From Candidatus Sericytochromatia bacterium (GTDB lineage Bacteria; Cyanobacteriota; Sericytochromatia; UBA7694; JACMQJ01): a DNA stretch of 64,000 nt. The notes under the pieces are model-generated. The model ran no database searches. It worked only from the letters and a program-made list of their open reading frames with translations, and was not told the DNA's origin. Each line of letters opens with the position of its first letter. The first letter of the stretch is position 1. Where the stretch lies: the NCBI GenBank assembly GCA_026004035.1, contig BPII01000008.1, positions 54,994-118,993 of the forward strand. The letters run 5' to 3'. Made by a program: the position numbers and the translations under genes. Shown piece by piece: positions 36,067 through 45,124 of the stretch.

Positions 36067-38802
36067 ATGAATTTAAAAGAATTAGAAACTAAAATCAAAT
36101 CAAAGATATTAACAGATAGAGAAGCTATTATTTCTTATTCCATTGATGCAAGTATTTATAAATTATCACCATTAGGAATTGTACTAATAGAAGATGAAGA
36201 AGATTTAAAAAAAATAATAGAATACGCAAATAAAGAAAAAATATCTTTAACAGCAAGAACAGGTGGAACAAATCTAACAGGAAATGCTATAGGAGAAGGC
36301 ATTATTTTAGATTTTTCTAAAATGAATAAAATTATATCTATAAATAAAGAAGAAAAATACTCAATAGTTGAACCTGGAGTAGTTTTAAATGAATTTCAGA
36401 GAGAACTTGAAAATTATGGATTGATGTATGGACCTGATCCTTCAAGTGGTGATATGTGTAAATTAGGTGGAATGTTTGCTAATAATTCAGCTGGACCTCA
36501 TACTTTAAAGTATGGTGCTGTTAAAAATAATGTTTTAGAATTAGATATTATCTTGATAAATGGTAAAAAATTAAAATCAAAAAAATATAAAAAAGATTCT
36601 GATGAATATCAAGAACTTATAAAAGAACATAATTGGATTTTAAAATTAGAAAACTTAATATTAGAAAATAAAAAAGATATACTAGAAAAAAGACCAGGAG
36701 TAAGCAAAAATTCAAGTGGTTATAACTTAATAGAAATATGTGAAAATTTATTAGAAGGTTATTTAGATTTAAATAAGTTATTTATTGGAAGTGAAGGAAC
36801 ATTAGGTTTTATAACAAGAGCAAAATTACCTTTATATAATAAGCCAATAAAAACATGCACTTGTCTTATTTACTTAAAAAAACTAGAAGAAACAGGATTA
36901 GCTGTAAATAATATTTTAGAGCTTAACCCTAGTGCTTTAGAAGTAATGGATAATAACACAATGAATTTAGTAGGTAGAGAAAAATTTAATATACCTAAAA
37001 ATGCACAAATAATGTTAATAGTAGAATTTGATGAAGATATAGAAAATAAAGTTACAAATATCAAAAAAATAGAAAATAAATTTGATTTATCAGAATCTAT
37101 TAAGGTAGCTTTTGATAAATCAGAACAAGAAAACTTATGGAAAGCTAGAAAAGCTATTTATCCAACACTATATAAATATGGTAACAATAAAAAACCAATA
37201 AATTTTTGTGATGATGTAGTTGTATCAGCAGAATTTTTACCTGAACTTATAAAATATCTTGATGATATATTCAAAGATTATAATGTTCCTGTTGCTATAT
37301 ATGGTCATATTGGTAATGGAAACGCTCATATAAACCCTTTGCTAAATATAAATGACAAAGAAGAATTTAATAAAATGGTTTCTTTGTCAGAGAAAATACA
37401 TACAGAAGTTATAAAAAAATTTAATGGCTCAATATGTGGAGAACATGGTGATGGTAGAGTTAGAGCTGAATTTTTACCTTTAATGTATGGTGAAAAAGTT
37501 TATAATCTTTTTAAAGAAGTAAAAAAATTATTAGACCCTGATAACTTGTTAAATCCTGATGTGAAAATAACAAATAAAAAATTTACTGAATTTATAGATT
37601 TTGAAAGATTTAATAAAAATTGTGCAACATGTGGTAAATGTAATTCTGTTTGTCCTATATATGATATAAGTCAAGATGAAAGTTTAAGTGCTAGAGGATG
37701 GTTTCATATTCTTACAAATCCTGAAAGTAATTATGAGAATTCTCAAAAAGCAATTAATAATTGTATAAATTGTAAAAATTGTGCAAATGTTTGTCCTGCT
37801 GGAATAGATGTTTCAGAAATAATAATGGAAAAAAGATCAAAATATCCAAACAAACTAACTAGATTTCTATTTAGACTACAACAAGATGAAAAGTTATTTT
37901 CAAGTATAATAAAATTTATTGCTGAAACTGAATTTATATGGAATAAAAAATTTTTTAGATATTTAATTGAAAACTTTTCTTCAAAGTTTATGAAATCTAT
38001 TTCAGAAAATGCAAGAATACCTCAAGGTATGAAATTACCTAAATTACTTAACATCACATTAAGAGAAAAATATCATTATCTTACTGAGGAATTCGGTAAA
38101 AATTCTAAAATAGCTTATTTTCATGGTTGTGCTGGAAACTATATTGATAATAATATTTCGGATTCTGTAATTGATGCTTTATTAAAACTTAATTTTGATA
38201 TAACATTACCAAAGCAGAAATGTTCAGGAACACCAATAATAACTTATGGTAGTAAAGATATAGCATTAGAAAATGCTAAATTTAATATAGATTCTCTTAT
38301 TAAATATGACAAAATAATAACCTCTTGTGCTTCATGTAACTTAATGTTAAAGGAGTATGTAAAATATTTTGATAATGAATATTTGGAAAAAGCACAAGAA
38401 TTAAAAAGTAAAGTTTATGATATATCAGAATTTATTTTAAAATTCTCTGAAATAAATATAAATAAATTAGCTAAAAATTTAAAAGTTACCTACCATTCTT
38501 CTTGTCATTTAAAAATTGCTGGTATATCAAAAGAACCAAAAGAATTAATAAAAAAAGTACCAAATATTGAGTTTATAGAAATGAGAGATGAAACAAGATG
38601 TGCTGGTGGTGCAGGAAGTTTTATTATTAAAGATTATGAAAAATCAAAAGAAATATTTTGGCGAAAAGAAAGAGCAATAAAAGAAATAAACCCCGATGTA
38701 GTTTTAACAAGTTGTCCAGCTTGTCAAATACAATTGAGAGATAAATTAGATAATAACATAGAGGTTAAAAGTGTTATAAGTTTTATAAATGAATACATAT
38801 AA
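36067..38802 (+). CDS. FAD/Fe-S dehydrogenase, D-lactate/2-hydroxyacid type (GlcD-GlcF-like fusion)
   Basis: The 911-residue protein joins three modules. An FAD-binding PCMH-type domain has TARTGGTNLTGNAI (about 75) and DPSSGDMCKLGGMFANNSAG (about 125-145). The linked oxidase C-terminal domain has YGHIGNGNAHINP and SICGEHGDGRVRAEFL. The Fe-S part has two 4Fe-4S motifs (CATCGKCNSVCP at about 518, CINCKNCANVCP at about 565) and CCG-type domains (GCAGNY, CASCN, SSCHLKIAG, RCAGGAG, CPAC). This order is that of large D-lactate or D-2-hydroxyglutarate dehydrogenases such as YdiJ/Dld-II. Electrons would pass to quinone at the membrane. Substrate is not determinable. Confidence 0.88.
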   Translation: MNLKELETKIKSKILTDREAIISYSIDASIYKLSPLGIVLIEDEEDLKKIIEYANKEKISLTARTGGTNLTGNAIGEGIILDFSKMNKIISINKEEKYSIVEPGVVLNEFQRELENYGLMYGPDPSSGDMCKLGGMFANNSAGPHTLKYGAVKNNVLELDIILINGKKLKSKKYKKDSDEYQELIKEHNWILKLENLILENKKDILEKRPGVSKNSSGYNLIEICENLLEGYLDLNKLFIGSEGTLGFITRAKLPLYNKPIKTCTCLIYLKKLEETGLAVNNILELNPSALEVMDNNTMNLVGREKFNIPKNAQIMLIVEFDEDIENKVTNIKKIENKFDLSESIKVAFDKSEQENLWKARKAIYPTLYKYGNNKKPINFCDDVVVSAEFLPELIKYLDDIFKDYNVPVAIYGHIGNGNAHINPLLNINDKEEFNKMVSLSEKIHTEVIKKFNGSICGEHGDGRVRAEFLPLMYGEKVYNLFKEVKKLLDPDNLLNPDVKITNKKFTEFIDFERFNKNCATCGKCNSVCPIYDISQDESLSARGWFHILTNPESNYENSQKAINNCINCKNCANVCPAGIDVSEIIMEKRSKYPNKLTRFLFRLQQDEKLFSSIIKFIAETEFIWNKKFFRYLIENFSSKFMKSISENARIPQGMKLPKLLNITLREKYHYLTEEFGKNSKIAYFHGCAGNYIDNNISDSVIDALLKLNFDITLPKQKCSGTPIITYGSKDIALENAKFNIDSLIKYDKIITSCASCNLMLKEYVKYFDNEYLEKAQELKSKVYDISEFILKFSEININKLAKNLKVTYHSSCHLKIAGISKEPKELIKKVPNIEFIEMRDETRCAGGAGSFIIKDYEKSKEIFWRKERAIKEINPDVVLTSCPACQIQLRDKLDNNIEVKSVISFINEYI

Positions 38803-38805
38803 ACT

Positions 38806-38916
38806 TTAACAATAAAACTATAAATTTAGTGTAAAATAGTATTAACAATATTTAGAGAACAATGTTAGATTAAAAAAGTAAAAATATTTTTAGCTAGCTA
38901 CTAATTTAATTGTTAA
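38806..38916. repeat. Dispersed repeat family B, short complete copy
   Basis: The 111-base element is bounded by the inverted ends TTAACAAT (38806) and ATTGTTAA (38909). Left (AAATTTAGTGTAAAATAGTATTAA) and right (AAATATTTTTAGCTAGCTACTAATTT) parts match the longer copy at 43324-43550. It lies between two convergent genes and is probably a miniature inverted-repeat element. Confidence 0.7.
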
Positions 38917-38931
38917 TGCTATTAAATTCTT

Positions 38932-40107
38932 TTAAGTTATCCCACTCCTTTTTTTTAATTCCTTATTTGATAATGAAACTTTTAAATTTTTATTTATCAT
39001 TTTTCTTGACAACATTGAATAAAATTGTATTTTATCAGAGTTTTTAACAACAGCTTGATTATGTGCTTCTTGTAGTGATATAGGATAACCTTGCCCTTTT
39101 TCTATTTGCTCACAAATAGTATAATGAATTAAATCTATGTATTTATCATTTTCAGCTACCCATCTTGGTATTTCTATTCTTGCTATTTCTGAATTACCTG
39201 CATTTATATAAAAAAAACATATTTGATTATCTTGATATTTATCTATAATTTTAGCAGTGCTTATAAATATTGGTGATCTTTGCCAAGTTTTTAGTTTTCT
39301 TACCCATATTTGCCTATCATACAAAGGTATGATATCATTACACATTTCTTTATCACTACATTTATTTTTACAATCTATTTCTTCAAAAGGACAAAGATTT
39401 AGCCTTAATAAATTAACAAAATCATTTCTTCTTGAATTACTAATATATCCACATAATGGTATCTCTAATTTCCTTATATCATTTATTTTTTCAAGAAAAA
39501 TGTTTAATATTCTATCTTGAACTTCCAAGGTTAAATTTTGACTTGTAATATTCCAAGCTATCAAAGTTCCATCCAATATAGCTATAGCTGGATAACCTTT
39601 TTCTTTTGCTTTTTTGCATAATAGTGCTAATTGTTCTATTTCTACAAGCATTCTTTTTATTGCTACAATATCATCAGTTATATTAATATTAGCGAATGGA
39701 AAAAATTTTTTATCATTTTCATAAATAAAAGGCTCACTTTCTTGTATTGGTTTTTCAGCTGTTCCATAAGTATAAAGAATTTTTCCTATATTTATAAGAT
39801 AGCATGTTGCAATTTCATGATAATTTGGCGTTATTTGAGAACCATCAGTTGATACAACAGAATATTTATCAATTAAATCATAAGGCTTATCTTTTATATT
39901 ACTCATAAGTTCAAATGGTCTTGCTACAGGCCAAGGAAATTTATCTAAATTATCTGAAATTATTTCCCCTAATCTAAAATCATTATTTATAGATTTTTCA
40001 TATAATTTTAAAGCTTTTTCTAATCTAGCATTACTTGCATAAGATTCATTAGAAAGTTCTAATGTTATATTTGATATTTTAGAAGATAATTTTTCAAAAT
40101 TAAGCAT
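38932..40107 (-). CDS. nurA: NurA-domain nuclease with Cys cluster
   Basis: The 391-residue protein has the NurA acidic motifs: VVSTDGSQI (Asp88) early in the fold and AILDGTLIAWN (Asp179) later. NurA is a Mn-dependent 5' nuclease that in archaea works with HerA in end resection. An internal insertion has Cys239, Cys246, Cys250 and Cys256 (CPFEEIDC..KC....MC), likely a zinc site or Fe-S cluster. I associate this extra with NurA proteins of cyanobacteria and relatives. No HerA gene is in the window. It stands alone, convergent with the dehydrogenase. Confidence 0.8.
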   Translation of the reverse strand: MLNFEKLSSKISNITLELSNESYASNARLEKALKLYEKSINNDFRLGEIISDNLDKFPWPVARPFELMSNIKDKPYDLIDKYSVVSTDGSQITPNYHEIATCYLINIGKILYTYGTAEKPIQESEPFIYENDKKFFPFANINITDDIVAIKRMLVEIEQLALLCKKAKEKGYPAIAILDGTLIAWNITSQNLTLEVQDRILNIFLEKINDIRKLEIPLCGYISNSRRNDFVNLLRLNLCPFEEIDCKNKCSDKEMCNDIIPLYDRQIWVRKLKTWQRSPIFISTAKIIDKYQDNQICFFYINAGNSEIARIEIPRWVAENDKYIDLIHYTICEQIEKGQGYPISLQEAHNQAVVKNSDKIQFYSMLSRKMINKNLKVSLSNKELKKRSGIT

Positions 40108-40202
40108 AATATAAACTAATAATAGTATTTAATAATAGTATTACATTTTATAACTTAGCTGTAGATTTATCAATCTTTCTTTATATTTTTGTTTCTTATC
40201 TC

Positions 40203-40332
40203 ATACCAATTTTTATAATAAATAGTGCGCTACTAGGCTAATGTTATTTTTTGATAAGCTTAAAATCCCTTAATAGTAAGCATTTTAAAGATTTATATTA
40301 AAAAATACTTTAAATTTAGTACTTATCAGCGT
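40203..40332. repeat. Adjacent fragments of repeat families C and A
   Basis: ATACCAATTTTTATAATAAAT (40203-40228) matches the left end of the element at 60902-61086. It is directly followed by an inverted copy of family A (40230-40332), which matches 913-1016 and 59588-59729 over about 100 bases. It fills most of the 327-base gap 40108-40434; the rest shows nothing I can name. Confidence 0.65.
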
Positions 40333-40434
40333 TTAAAAGTAATTTTTTCTATAACTCAATCCCAGTTGTTTTCAGTTTTATATCTTTTCAACTACTTTGG
40401 AAAACATTACCTCTTTTTTGCTAAAATTTTATTT

Positions 40435-42210
40435 ATGAATACTCGTATAAATTTATCAGCTATACCAGAAAATCCAGGTGTATATATGATGATTGATAAT
40501 TTAAATAACATTATTTATATTGGTAAAGCTGTAAATCTAAAGAATAGAATAAAATCATATTTTCAAAATAATAAAGATGATAAAACTAAATCACTAGTAG
40601 AGAATATCCATAATATAGACTATATTATTACTGATAATGAAATTGAAGCATTGATTTTAGAAAGTACTTTAATAAAGAAATTCAAACCTAAATATAATAT
40701 TTTACTAAAAGATAACAAAGAATTACCTTATATAAAAATAACAATAAAAGATAAATATCCTAAAATATTGGAAGCAAAAAAGATAACAAATGATGGTTCA
40801 AAGTATTATGGACCTTATCATAATCTTTCAACAATGCATGAAATAAAAAATTTAATTGAAAAACTTTTTCCAGTAAAAAATTGTGATATTCCTGTTTATA
40901 AAGATAGACCTTGTCTTTATTATCATTTAAACCAATGTTTAGCACCATGTATTAATTATGTAAGTTCTGAAGAATATAAAAGTATGATAGATAAAGTTTG
41001 TGAATTATTAGAAGGAAAAACTAAAAGTATAATTAAAGAATTAAATTCTAAAATGAATGTTTATTCTGAAAATTTACAATTTGAAAAAGCAGCAGAAATA
41101 AGAGACAATATAAATCTTTTGAATAAATATTTTGATAAACAAAAAATTATTAGTAATCCAGACGATTTTTATGATGTTATAGGTTATCATATAGATTTTA
41201 ATCATATAGTTTTACAAGTTTTTCAAATAAGAGAAGGAAAAATTATAAACAAAATTAATTTTGATTATCAATACGATAATGAAAATATTAATGATTTATT
41301 ATCAAATTTTATATTCAATTATTATAATAAGACTCAAAATTTTCCAAACGAAATAATAATAAATGATTTGCCATCTGACATTGATATATTACAATCTTGG
41401 TTATATTCAATATCAAATAAGAAAATAAAATTTACTTTACCTAAAAAATCTGATAAAAGAAAAATTTTGGATATGGTTAATAAGAATTGTCATTTGTACT
41501 TAGAAAATTTGAAAAAAAATAATGAATTTTTAGTATCTAAAAAGGGACCACATGAATTGAAAGAATATTTAAATTTAACATGCTTACCTACAATAATAGA
41601 AGCTTTTGATATATCACATATACAAGGAACAAATACAGTTGCTTCTATGATAGTTTTTGAAAATGGAAAAGTTAAAAAATCTGGTTATAGAAAATTTAAA
41701 TTAAGTATCGAAGGAAATCCAAACGATTTTGCAAGTATGTATGAAGTCATAAAAAGAAGATATTCAAAAGTCTCTAAAGAAAATATACCTGATTTAATAT
41801 TAATAGATGGTGGTAAAGGACAGCTAAATTCAGCTTTACAAGCATTAAAAGATATAAACTTTACATATAAAAATATAATAGCTATAGCTAAAAAACAAGA
41901 AGAGATTTTTTTACCAAATCAAAAAGAATCTATTATTTTACCTAAAAATTCTTTTGCTTTAAAATTAATACAAAATGTTAGAGATGAAGCTCATAGATTT
42001 GCTATAACTTTTCATAAAAATTTGAGAAATAATAAAATGTTAAAATCCTTACTTGATGATATAAAAGGTATAGGTCCAAAAAGAAAAAAATTCCTAATAG
42101 AAAATTTTGAAAATATAAGTAATCTATCTAATTTAAGTCTAGAAGAATTAGTTAAGATTGGTAAATTACCTTTAAATGTTGCTAAAGAATTGTATAATAA
42201 ATTAAGATAG
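40435..42210 (+). CDS. uvrC: UvrABC excinuclease subunit C
   Basis: The protein is 591 residues from ATG 40435 (MNTRINLSAIPENPGVYMM); the longer open frame upstream adds 23 hydrophobic residues not seen in UvrC. In order: GIY-YIG nuclease (PGVYMM...IYIGKAVNLKNRI) making the 3' incision; the UVR motif (ENLQFEKAAEIRDNI) that binds UvrB; the RNase H-like nuclease (EAFDISHIQGTNTVASMIVF, LILIDGGKGQLN) making the 5' incision; and a C-terminal helix-hairpin-helix pair (LLDDIKGIGPKRKKFLI). Full length and all key residues are present. The ddl gene begins 13 bases after its stop. Confidence 0.96.
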   Translation: MNTRINLSAIPENPGVYMMIDNLNNIIYIGKAVNLKNRIKSYFQNNKDDKTKSLVENIHNIDYIITDNEIEALILESTLIKKFKPKYNILLKDNKELPYIKITIKDKYPKILEAKKITNDGSKYYGPYHNLSTMHEIKNLIEKLFPVKNCDIPVYKDRPCLYYHLNQCLAPCINYVSSEEYKSMIDKVCELLEGKTKSIIKELNSKMNVYSENLQFEKAAEIRDNINLLNKYFDKQKIISNPDDFYDVIGYHIDFNHIVLQVFQIREGKIINKINFDYQYDNENINDLLSNFIFNYYNKTQNFPNEIIINDLPSDIDILQSWLYSISNKKIKFTLPKKSDKRKILDMVNKNCHLYLENLKKNNEFLVSKKGPHELKEYLNLTCLPTIIEAFDISHIQGTNTVASMIVFENGKVKKSGYRKFKLSIEGNPNDFASMYEVIKRRYSKVSKENIPDLILIDGGKGQLNSALQALKDINFTYKNIIAIAKKQEEIFLPNQKESIILPKNSFALKLIQNVRDEAHRFAITFHKNLRNNKMLKSLLDDIKGIGPKRKKFLIENFENISNLSNLSLEELVKIGKLPLNVAKELYNKLR

Positions 42211-42223
42211 TTTTTTAGTAAAT

Positions 42224-43318
42224 ATGAATAAGTTAAATTTAGCAATAATATTTGGTGGAAAATCAGTAGAACATGAAATTTCGTTAATATCTGCAAAAAA
42301 TATAATGAAATCTATAAATAAAAACAAATATAGAATATTACCAATTGGTATTAATAAAAATGGAAGTGCTATATTGTTTTCTGATGAAAATTGCTTTGAA
42401 AATTACGAAAGTCCAAAAACAATAAAGTTAAGTGTGAATAAATCTTTGGGTAATATATATTTTAAATTTGGTAGTAATAAAATAATTGTTGAAAATAATG
42501 ATAAATATTTAACTGAAAATATTGATATTGTTTTTCCAATAGTTCATGGAACAGGTGGTGAAGATGGTAGTTTGCAAGGATTTATAAAATCCTTAAATAT
42601 ACCTTTTGTAGGTAGTGATGTTTTAGGATCTTCTATATGTATGGATAAAGTTATTACAAAAAGGATTTTAGAAAGTATAAATATAAATGTTTCAAAATAT
42701 ATTGTTTTAAGAAAAAATGATACTCTAGATTTAGATAAATATATAGATATTTTAAAATTACCTATTTTTGTAAAGCCATCTAATACTGGATCATCTGTTG
42801 GTATAAACAAAGCAAAAACCAAAGAACAATTGTTAAATTTTATAAAAGAAGCTTTTGAATTTGATAATAAAATTATATTAGAAGAATATATAAAAGGTAG
42901 AGAAATAGAAGTATCTGTTTTAGGAAATAGAGAACCAATTGTTTCAATAGCTGGTGAAATAATACCACAATATGAATTTTACTCTTATAAAGCTAAATAC
43001 ATAGATGAAAATGGAGCAATATTAGAAATTCCAGCAAAAATAGAAAACAATATATTAACTCAAATACAAAATATAGCTATCAAGGCATACAGAGAATTAG
43101 AATGCTATGGCTTAGCTAGAGTTGATTTTTTTCTAACTAATGAAAATAAAATATATCTTAATGAAATAAATACCTTACCTGGCTTTACATCAATAAGTAT
43201 GTATCCTAAACTTTTAAGCTATTCAAATATAACATATTCAGAAATTATAGATAAATTAATAAATTTTGCAATAGAAAGATTTAAAGAAGAAAAAAATATA
43301 AAAAGAACTTATACTTAA
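42224..43318 (+). CDS. ddl: D-alanine--D-alanine ligase
   Basis: The 364-residue ATP-grasp enzyme has AIIFGGKSVEHEISLISAKN at the N-terminus, VHGTGGEDGSLQGF, the ATP-binding segment FVKPSNTGSSVGI, LARVDFF and the Mg-binding end NEINTLPGFTSISMYPKL. It joins two D-alanines for the peptidoglycan stem peptide in the cytoplasm, so the organism makes peptidoglycan. The vancomycin-resistance D-lactate specificity cannot be excluded by eye, but the standard enzyme is likelier. It lies directly behind uvrC and is probably cotranscribed. Confidence 0.95.
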   Translation: MNKLNLAIIFGGKSVEHEISLISAKNIMKSINKNKYRILPIGINKNGSAILFSDENCFENYESPKTIKLSVNKSLGNIYFKFGSNKIIVENNDKYLTENIDIVFPIVHGTGGEDGSLQGFIKSLNIPFVGSDVLGSSICMDKVITKRILESININVSKYIVLRKNDTLDLDKYIDILKLPIFVKPSNTGSSVGINKAKTKEQLLNFIKEAFEFDNKIILEEYIKGREIEVSVLGNREPIVSIAGEIIPQYEFYSYKAKYIDENGAILEIPAKIENNILTQIQNIAIKAYRELECYGLARVDFFLTNENKIYLNEINTLPGFTSISMYPKLLSYSNITYSEIIDKLINFAIERFKEEKNIKRTYT

Positions 43319-43323
43319 TAACC

Positions 43324-43550
43324 TCAACAATGAAATTATAAATTTAGTGTAAAGTAGTATTAAATATTAATATATTTAGAAAACAATATTAAGTTGAAAA
43401 AAATACAAAATATTTTATTACTTTTTAAGCAATCTTACAAGTTATAATTTCTTGTAATTATTTCATAAGTTATAATAATAACTTTATTAATATTAAGCTC
43501 TTATCAAGTAAAGAAAATATTTTTAGATAGTTACTAATTTCGCTGTTAAG
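43324..43550. repeat. Dispersed repeat family B, longest copy
   Basis: It runs from TCAACAATGAAATTATAAATTTAG to TTACTAATTTCGCTGTTAAG, with inverted ends. The right arm (CTTATCAAGTAAAGAAAATATTTTTAG) matches 1019-1070 and, inverted, 30016-30067; the left arm matches 38806. The interior has no coding capacity. It occupies over half of the 402-base gap 43319-43720, which otherwise holds the terD promoter. Confidence 0.7.
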
Positions 43551-43659
43551 CTTCTATTACTTTTTTACTTTCTTGTTTAACTTTTATTTTATTTTTTCTC
43601 TTAATATTTTTTTTGTTACAAAATTTCATTCTTAACTACTGGGTTTACCATTAGATCTA

Positions 43660-43688
43660 TAGACAAAATTAAATTTAAAAGTTACAAT
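43660..43688 (+). promoter_or_regulatory. Probable sigma-70-type promoter of the terD group
   Basis: TAGACA (43660-43665) and TACAAT (43683-43688) are separated by exactly 17 bases, one mismatch each from the consensus boxes. They stand about 32 bases before a strong ribosome-binding site GGAGAG (43710-43715) and the ATG at 43721. In DNA this AT-rich a -10-like box is cheap, but the combined spacing and -35 are good. Confidence 0.55.
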
Positions 43689-43720
43689 TTTTAATTGTTA
43701 TTATTTTATGGAGAGAAATT

Positions 43721-44290
43721 ATGACTATAAATTTAAGTAAAGGACAAAAAATATCTTTAGAGAAAGAAGAACCTGGATTAAAAAAAGTTGTTGTTGGTTT
43801 AGGTTGGGATGTTAAAAAAACTGATACAGGGTCAGATTTTGATTTAGATGCTTCTTGTTTATTACTTGGTCAAAATGGTAAATTAGTTTCTGAAAGACAT
43901 TTAGTTTTCTATAATAATTCTAAAAGTCCCGACGGTGCTGTTGAATATACAGGAGATAATAGAACAGGAGTAGGTGAAGGAGATGATGAACAAATAAAAG
44001 TTGATTTAACCAAGGTTTCTCCTGAAATTACTAGAATTTTATTTGTAGTTACAATTTATGATGCTGAAAATAGAAAACAAAATTTTGGTCAAGTTTCAAA
44101 TGCTTATGTTAGATTATTTAATGAAGAGACAGGAAAAGAGATTGCAAGATATGACTTAAGTGAGGATTACAGCACAGAAACAGCAATGTTAATGGCTGAA
44201 CTTTATAAACATAATAATGAATGGAAAATGTCAGCTTTGGGAAATGGTTATTCTGGTGGATTACAAGCAATTCTAAATAATTATCAATAG
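43721..44290 (+). CDS. terD: TerD-family calcium-binding stress protein
   Basis: The 189-residue length is typical for TerD/TerE. Hallmarks are INLSKGQKISLEKEEPGLKK, VGLGWDVKK, the acidic calcium loop FDLDASCLLLGQNGK, VFYNNSKSPDGAVEYTGDNR, GEGDDEQIKVDL, VVTIYDAENRKQNFGQV and YDLSEDYSTETAMLMAELY. TerD proteins bind calcium and belong to membrane-associated stress and tellurite-resistance (ter) gene sets. Adjacent duplicated terD genes, as here, are common in such loci. No TerC, TerB, TerY or other ter genes are in the window. Confidence 0.95.
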   Translation: MTINLSKGQKISLEKEEPGLKKVVVGLGWDVKKTDTGSDFDLDASCLLLGQNGKLVSERHLVFYNNSKSPDGAVEYTGDNRTGVGEGDDEQIKVDLTKVSPEITRILFVVTIYDAENRKQNFGQVSNAYVRLFNEETGKEIARYDLSEDYSTETAMLMAELYKHNNEWKMSALGNGYSGGLQAILNNYQ

Positions 44291-44300
44291 GAGTCTTATA

Positions 44301-44885
44301 ATGGCTATAAGTTTAAGTAAAGGACAAAAAATATCTTTAAATAAAGAAGCACCTGGATTAAAAAAAGTTGTTGTTGGTTTAGGTTGGGATGTTAAAAAAA
44401 CTGATACAGGTTTTGACTTTGATTTAGATGCTTCTTGTTTTATGCTTGGTGAAAATGAAAAAATACCTGATGAAAGATATTTTATATTCTACAATAATTT
44501 AAAAAGTCCTGATGGTTCTGTAGAACATACAGGAGATAATAGAACAGGAGTAGGTGAAGGGGATGATGAACAAATAAAAGTAAATTTGGATAAGATATCA
44601 GACAAAATAAAAAAACTGGTTTTTGTAGTAACAATACATGATGCACAAAATAGAAAACAAAATTTCGGTCAAATATCAAATGCTTATATAAGATTGCTAA
44701 ATGAAGAGACAGGAAAAGAAATTGTAAGGTATGACTTAAGTGAGGATTACAGTACAGAGACAGCAATGTTAATGGCTGAACTTTATAAACATAATAATGA
44801 ATGGAAAATGTCAGCAATAGGAGCAGGATATAATCAAGGATTAGATGCTATTGTGAAAAGGTATTTTACTGGGGAAGTTGTTTAA
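44301..44885 (+). CDS. terD: TerD-family calcium-binding stress protein, second copy
   Basis: The 194-residue paralogue follows the first after 10 bases, with AGGAG before its ATG. Near-identical blocks (KGQKISLNKEAPGLKK, DFDLDASCFMLGENEK, YDLSEDYSTETAMLMAEL) show tandem duplication, with divergence mostly in the surface segments and the C-terminus (KRYFTGEVV). Two copies may form a hetero-oligomer, as supposed for TerD/TerE. Its stop overlaps the start of the next gene by one base (TAATG). Confidence 0.95.
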   Translation: MAISLSKGQKISLNKEAPGLKKVVVGLGWDVKKTDTGFDFDLDASCFMLGENEKIPDERYFIFYNNLKSPDGSVEHTGDNRTGVGEGDDEQIKVNLDKISDKIKKLVFVVTIHDAQNRKQNFGQISNAYIRLLNEETGKEIVRYDLSEDYSTETAMLMAELYKHNNEWKMSAIGAGYNQGLDAIVKRYFTGEVV

Positions 44886-45124
44886 TGGAAGCATTAGAAA
44901 TATTTACAAATAAGCTAAAAGACTGGCAAAGAGAAGGTTATTATGTTCTATTGAATAATTTTTATAATATGCCAGATAAAAATATTGGATTTGTAGTTTC
45001 TTATGATAATGATAATAGTAAATTTATCTTTAAGCTTTACGTAAATAGAGAATTAAATGAAAAACATTATAAAGATGAAGAAGTAAATAAATTAATAGAA
45101 GAAATAGATAGTTTAATAAAATAA
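44885..45124 (+). CDS. Small protein of unknown function in the terD operon
   Basis: This 79-residue soluble protein has no Cys and many aromatic and acidic residues (LKDWQREGYYVLLNN, GFVVSYDNDNSKFIFKLYV). It looks like a small alpha-beta fold. Its start overlaps the stop of the second terD, and the next gene starts at the base after its stop, so it is translated as part of the same operon. I do not recognise the family. Confidence 0.65.
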   Translation: MEALEIFTNKLKDWQREGYYVLLNNFYNMPDKNIGFVVSYDNDNSKFIFKLYVNRELNEKHYKDEEVNKLIEEIDSLIK

